DNA from: Amoebidium appalachense
Taxonomy: Eukaryota > Ichthyosporea
Length of the DNA: 64,000 nucleotides
Direction of reading: 5' to 3'
NCBI GenBank assembly: GCA_963693365.1
Contig: CAVNZM010000014.1
Location: forward strand, 5,952,001 to 6,016,000
Below the pieces are notes generated by a model, which made no database searches, was not told the DNA's origin, and was given only the letters and a program-made list of their open reading frames with translations. The position numbers were made by a program, and so were the translations under genes. Below, piece after piece: positions 59,837 through 64,000 of this stretch. Each line of letters opens with the position of its first letter. Position 1 is the first letter of the stretch.

Positions 59837-62800
59837 GGGGGAGCGCGACAAGTTCCATCAAGAGGTAGGTGCATAGTCGTAGGAATGAAAAGGAAGGAAA
59901 AGGGAATAGCGCAACAAAAGGACGGCTGGGGTAAAAAAAAGAATAAAACCGACCCTCCCATATTTGAAACACACGACTGACAGTCGCTGGGAGCAGCGCA
60001 ACTATGAGTCATGTGCCTGGGCAGGGGATACCTCTGGGATTGGGCCTATCTATCGGCACAGAAGTCGAGATGGGAGCAGGTGATTGGTTGGAGCCGTTGC
60101 ACCTGCGACTGCGAGGGAAGAGGAAGGAAGAGATGAGTGGGAGAATAAGAGGGAGAGATGAGGGGCGGGGTGGGGGTGGGGGTGGGGTGGGGGAGGACGG
60201 GGATTGAGGGAGGGGGAGGGGGTGAGAAGCGGGTGGGGGTGGGTGGGTCGGTGGGTGGGTGGTGGTGGGGGGGGGGGGGGAGAAGGGGGCAGCGAGTGGC
60301 GATGTAGCGAGTGGCGATGTAAGTGGTGTCTAGGTAGGGCCAAGGGAAGGAAACTCAAAGATAATACGGAGGGATTTCGGTGTATTTTTGTGGAAGGACT
60401 TGTAGGCAGAAGCGAAAATACGCTCAAATGGGAAGAGCTCCGGGAGATAGGTGTGTGTGTGTGTGTGTGTTTGGGGGGAGGGGGGTGGGGAGGCATGGGA
60501 AGAGGGGAGTGGGGGCTTAAGGCACCTCGGGGAAGGTGGGGTAGGGAAGGGAGGATAAGCCGGGAGGGGGAAAGGGGAGAGTGGGGGAAGGGAGAAGAGA
60601 GGGGGGGGCTACTGTCTCGTTCTGTCTGACACTGGTGTTCACAATTTGGTGAGGGGGGGGGCATCGCCTGACAAGGGAGGGGAAGGGGGAGGGGATCTGA
60701 ACACCAGGGGGGTCACAAGGTAGTATGTGTATGTGTGCCCGAAGGGAGGGGGAGGGGGGGAGGGGGGGGGGGGGGGGGGGGGGGGACAGGGGTGAGGAAG
60801 CACATTGAGCAAAAATGTTACAAAGGAAAGAATGAGCCCGGGGAGAACCTAGGAGAGGGGGGGGGGGGGGGGGGGGGGCGATCAGGAGGGGGGCGGAGGG
60901 GAGGGGAGGGGGGAGGGAGGTGGGAACTTACATGGTGTTTTCATGTGGGGGCTGGATCCAGTCTGTATCGGAGAAGTAACAAAGACTGTCCAGGGCAGCA
61001 TCCAACTCCATTTGAGACTCGGTGGCTCCCACTAGCAAATCATGAGAATCTAGAGTGGTGGTGGTGGTGGTGTTATGCACAAACGACGTTTGGTGGGTGG
61101 TGTCGGTGGTGGTGGTGTTGGTTTGGGCCAACGAAGTTTCTTGGGTTGTGGTGATGGCGGCGGGGTTACCCGTTGCGATTGGATTGGTAACAGTGGTCTC
61201 GATTTGCGCAAATGATGCTGGATGGGCGGTGGCCGGGATGATGGGTGGCGGGGATGGGACGGTGTCTGAAACAGTGAAAGTGAGATCGAGAGTGGAGGTG
61301 ACATTGGATAAGATGGATGGTGTAGGTGAGGGTGAGGAGAAAGAGTGGGTAGGGGTGGCTGTGGTAGGGATAGGTGGGGTGAGCTCGGTGGGAGAGGGCT
61401 TGTGTGTTGGAAAGGTGTGTGGTTCTGTATTGAGTTTTGTGGAGCCGGTGGTGGTGACGGCGGTAGTGGTGGTGGTGGTGGTGGGAGACTGGATGGTGTT
61501 GGTGATGGTGGTATCGAATTGAGAGATTTCGTTGGTTTGGTGGCCGATTTGGGGTGCAGACGTGTAGAATTGGGAGTGGAATTCGGAGTTGGTGGTAGGT
61601 TGGTGGGGAATGTGCTTGGGGTGGAGCGATAAAGTGAGCGTGGGTTCTTGTTGGTCGGTGGGGCTGGACGGGTTGTCTCGTGCACGTGGGGGGACACTGT
61701 GGGTGTGAGAATGTGAGTGTTTGGACTCGGTGGTTTTCTGATGGGTTGGGCTCGTATATGCGGTGGGATTGGGGGTTGATGGCAATCGTGAACGTGATTG
61801 GTGGATTTCTAAGGAGGGAAATTGATTGGATGGATTAAGTGTATGCACTATGCAGGCCTTTTGATTGGTGGAAGAATGGGAACTGGAAGTAATTGAAGGG
61901 TTTCAAAGATCTTCGTACTCATTCTCTTGCCACAGTAAAGCTTTAAGCAAAGACTTTATCCAATTCACAGTCTTCTCTCTGTATACCCTCCCTCCCACGA
62001 GAGCTCCCCTCCCGGTTTTTCCATCCTCCTTCTTTCCACTAACCCTACACTATGATTTGCACTTTAGGCGCCTGTTTTTCCTAGCATGCTCCCACTCGAT
62101 AATTCCTTCCCACAACAAGCAAGGAAAAGATACTAGAACCACTCATAAGAAAAATAGCACGGAGTCAGAATTGGTGAATGAAAGGATTAATTCTGTCATG
62201 AAAAAAAGTGCTTAGGTCCCCCCCCCCCCCCCCTCCCCCCCCCCCCCCCCCCCCCCCCCTCCCCTTCCCTCCCCTCCCCCTTCCCTACCACCCTTTACCC
62301 CCCCCCCCCCCCCCCCCCCCTCCTCGTCCTCCTCCGGCCCTGCGGAGGGGAGGGGGTGGGGGTGGGTGTGTGTGTGTGTGGGGGGGGGGGGGGGGCTAAT
62401 ACCCATCTATGTAGGGTTCGTTGTGATGGCCTACCACTTGCACTCCCACGTGCTCGTTCAAATCCAACTCCATGTCTGCAACATCTAGAAGCTCAGAAGA
62501 TACATATGAGCTTGCTGGAAAGAAACCCTCGCTCGGTTCCTCTGTGTGCATGTGCGACAGCGTTGGAGTGGAGAGCGGTGTTTCGGGCACCATTTCAACA
62601 CAGTCGACTTCCTTATCCACAGGTGTACACAAGGTGAATGTAGGTTCAGTGGGGGGTTCGTTCGGTTCTGAAATTTCCACGCTCTCGGCGCAATTTTCGA
62701 TGGTGACGATGTTTGCTTCCGCTGGGGGTGTGGTGGGTGGGTGTAGAGACGGTTCGACCGTGTGTGCCTGCGCCTGCGAAGCATGGTCGAGGGTGTTTTC

Positions 62801-63811
62801 CGTGAGGAAAGCCGAAACATCTTCGTTCATTTCGATGTACTCGTTAGCAGTTGGTGTGGGTGGTTGTTGTTGTCGTAGGGATGTGCCGATGGGGGTGGGT
62901 TCTTCGCGAATGGTAGTGGTGGTGGGTGTGGTTGAACGACCTGTGGGCACGATGGGACAGGTGCACGCACTTGGTTCCACATCGTCCATTTCCGTATCTA
63001 GATCTCCCGTTTGGTTTACAACGGTGCCTTCTGCACACGCGTTTTCCTCTGCATGCTCAGTTGCTTGCACATGCACAACAGCGTGCGCCGTCATTACCTC
63101 CCCTGAATGTTCCATTTCCACATCGGCATTTCCATTCTGACGGTTTTCGTTTTCATCCGTTTCCATTGGCTGCAACAGGGAGCTGCATATTTCGTCTTTG
63201 CTGGTGTCGGTGGTGTTCATTGGGGCAGACAACACTTTGACGGGCGAATCGCATATATCAGCGATCAAGGGCGAAGGGTGGGTGGCATCTTCAAGAAAGA
63301 CCAAGGGTGTGCTGGTGGTGATACTGTGCTCAGAGAGACACACCTCTTGTTGTGCTGTTTCCTTCGGGATTACAGACCCAGAAGAGATGAGGGTATCCGT
63401 TGGTTGCTTGCCTCGGTCCGTGTTTGCAGGCTCGTGCTGTGTGTTTGGAGGAATGAGCGTGTGGGTGTGTTCCTCAACCTTTTCCATCTCTACCACCGCG
63501 CCACCTTCTTGTTCGCAATCCATATGCATAACGGAAAGGGTGGGGTTGTCTTGATGAGGTAACGGGTCATTTGCACCATCTTTTGTGCCTGGTTTTGCGT
63601 GGTTGATTGGTGTGTCCGTTTCACCAACGGTCGGCATTATGAGCTCCGTAATTTTCAGAGAAACCACTGCCAAGGTTGGTGATCCCGGTGCCTGCTCTTC
63701 GTTCATTTGGGCCACACTTACGAATTCATGATCAGTGGGAGGAGGGGCTTTCGAAGAGGGCTCGGTGTTTGTGCAAACTGGCATGGAAGGGATGGCATTG
63801 CTCTCCTTCAT
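59062..63811 (-). CDS. Thr/Ser/Glu-rich, probably disordered protein of unknown function
   Basis: Minus-strand exons 63811-62403, 61882-60932, 59518-59258 and 59122-59062 join in phase (gg|t, at|c, aa|c) with GT-AG introns. One donor is a strong GTAAGT and another GTATGT. The result is 893 aa if translation starts at the ATG at 63811. The first two exons encode acidic, Thr/Pro-rich low-complexity sequence without a recognised fold. Each ends in an acidic hydrophobic stretch (SSELLDVADMELDLNEH; MELDAALDSLCYFSDTDW) like a transcriptional activation segment, which is only an inference. The third exon holds a small Cys cluster (CVGCPDC) and the protein ends FLQGHISLES. No function can be assigned. 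The upstream sequence suggests the protein may start further upstream, outside the window. Confidence 0.6.
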
Positions 63812-64000
63812 ATTGGGTTTCGCTTTTCTCCACCTCCCGTTTTTCTTCGGCTACAAACCTCGTTTCCTGCCCCACCGAACTGGTTTTCTCGTTGTTGTAC
63901 GGAGATGAAGTGGCACAGGTTCTCGGTGTGCCTGTTTCGTTTTCTTTTTCCACGGTTTCAGTTTCGTTTCCGTGTTCATTTTGCGGGGGCGGAGGGCAGT
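63812..64000 (-). pseudogene. Possible upstream coding sequence of the disordered-protein gene, one-base frame offset
   Basis: On the minus strand one frame stays open from the window edge to about 63732. It encodes acidic, Lys/Glu/Thr-rich sequence (VEKENETGTP, EEKREVEKSETQYEGEQ) of the same style as the gene below. It differs by one base from the frame that begins at the ATG at 63811. Either a short unseen intron, a frameshift, or an indel in the assembly separates them; alternatively the gene really starts at 63811 and this is upstream sequence. Confidence 0.35.

Overview
The window is nuclear DNA from an intron-rich eukaryote, most likely a protist or alga. That guess is an inference from gene content: an EXO70 exocyst subunit, a sirtuin joined to a UBP-type zinc finger, a type II Golgi GT14 glycosyltransferase and a very large exonuclease/transposase-like protein. 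No lineage can be fixed from the sequence alone. There are no bacterial or phage features, no CRISPR array, and no rRNA or tRNA that I could recognise. Most of the DNA is non-coding and extremely repetitive: long poly-G/poly-C runs, (CA)n/(GT)n, (GA)n/(CT)n, and short minisatellites.

Layout. 1-4506: repeats, 3' side of a sirtuin gene. 4507-9624 (-): four exons of a UBP-finger sirtuin, both ends unresolved. 10237-18169 (+): six exons, 1538 codons, DUF6729-like region, RNase H-like 'DHT...TD' domain, DEDDy 3'-5' exonuclease, C-terminal Cys motif. 18170-22929: non-coding. 22930-24405 (-): intronless GT14 glycosyltransferase. 24406-26206: divergent intergenic region, free of long G/C runs. 26207-33693 (+): ten exons, ankyrin repeats, Ser/Arg-rich linker, ubiquitin-like/Ras-binding-like C-terminus. 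33694-38807: repeats. 38808-56556 (+): EXO70, 20 exons, 699 aa, all intron phases consistent. 56557-59061: non-coding. 59062 to at least 63811 (-): Thr/Ser/Glu-rich disordered protein, apparently continuing past the window edge.

The genes do not form an operon or an obvious pathway; EXO70 and the GT14 enzyme both serve the secretory route. The unusual biology is in the introns. Splice sites sit inside dinucleotide repeats, so intron starts are often (GT)n plus poly-G and intron ends poly-C plus (CA)n, which are mutually complementary. Several exon boundaries have been copied into tandem arrays, most clearly an approximately 90-bp array of decoy acceptors before EXO70 exon 6. A C-tailed interspersed cassette recurs in introns, in the sense orientation of both the plus-strand EXO70 gene and the minus-strand sirtuin gene.
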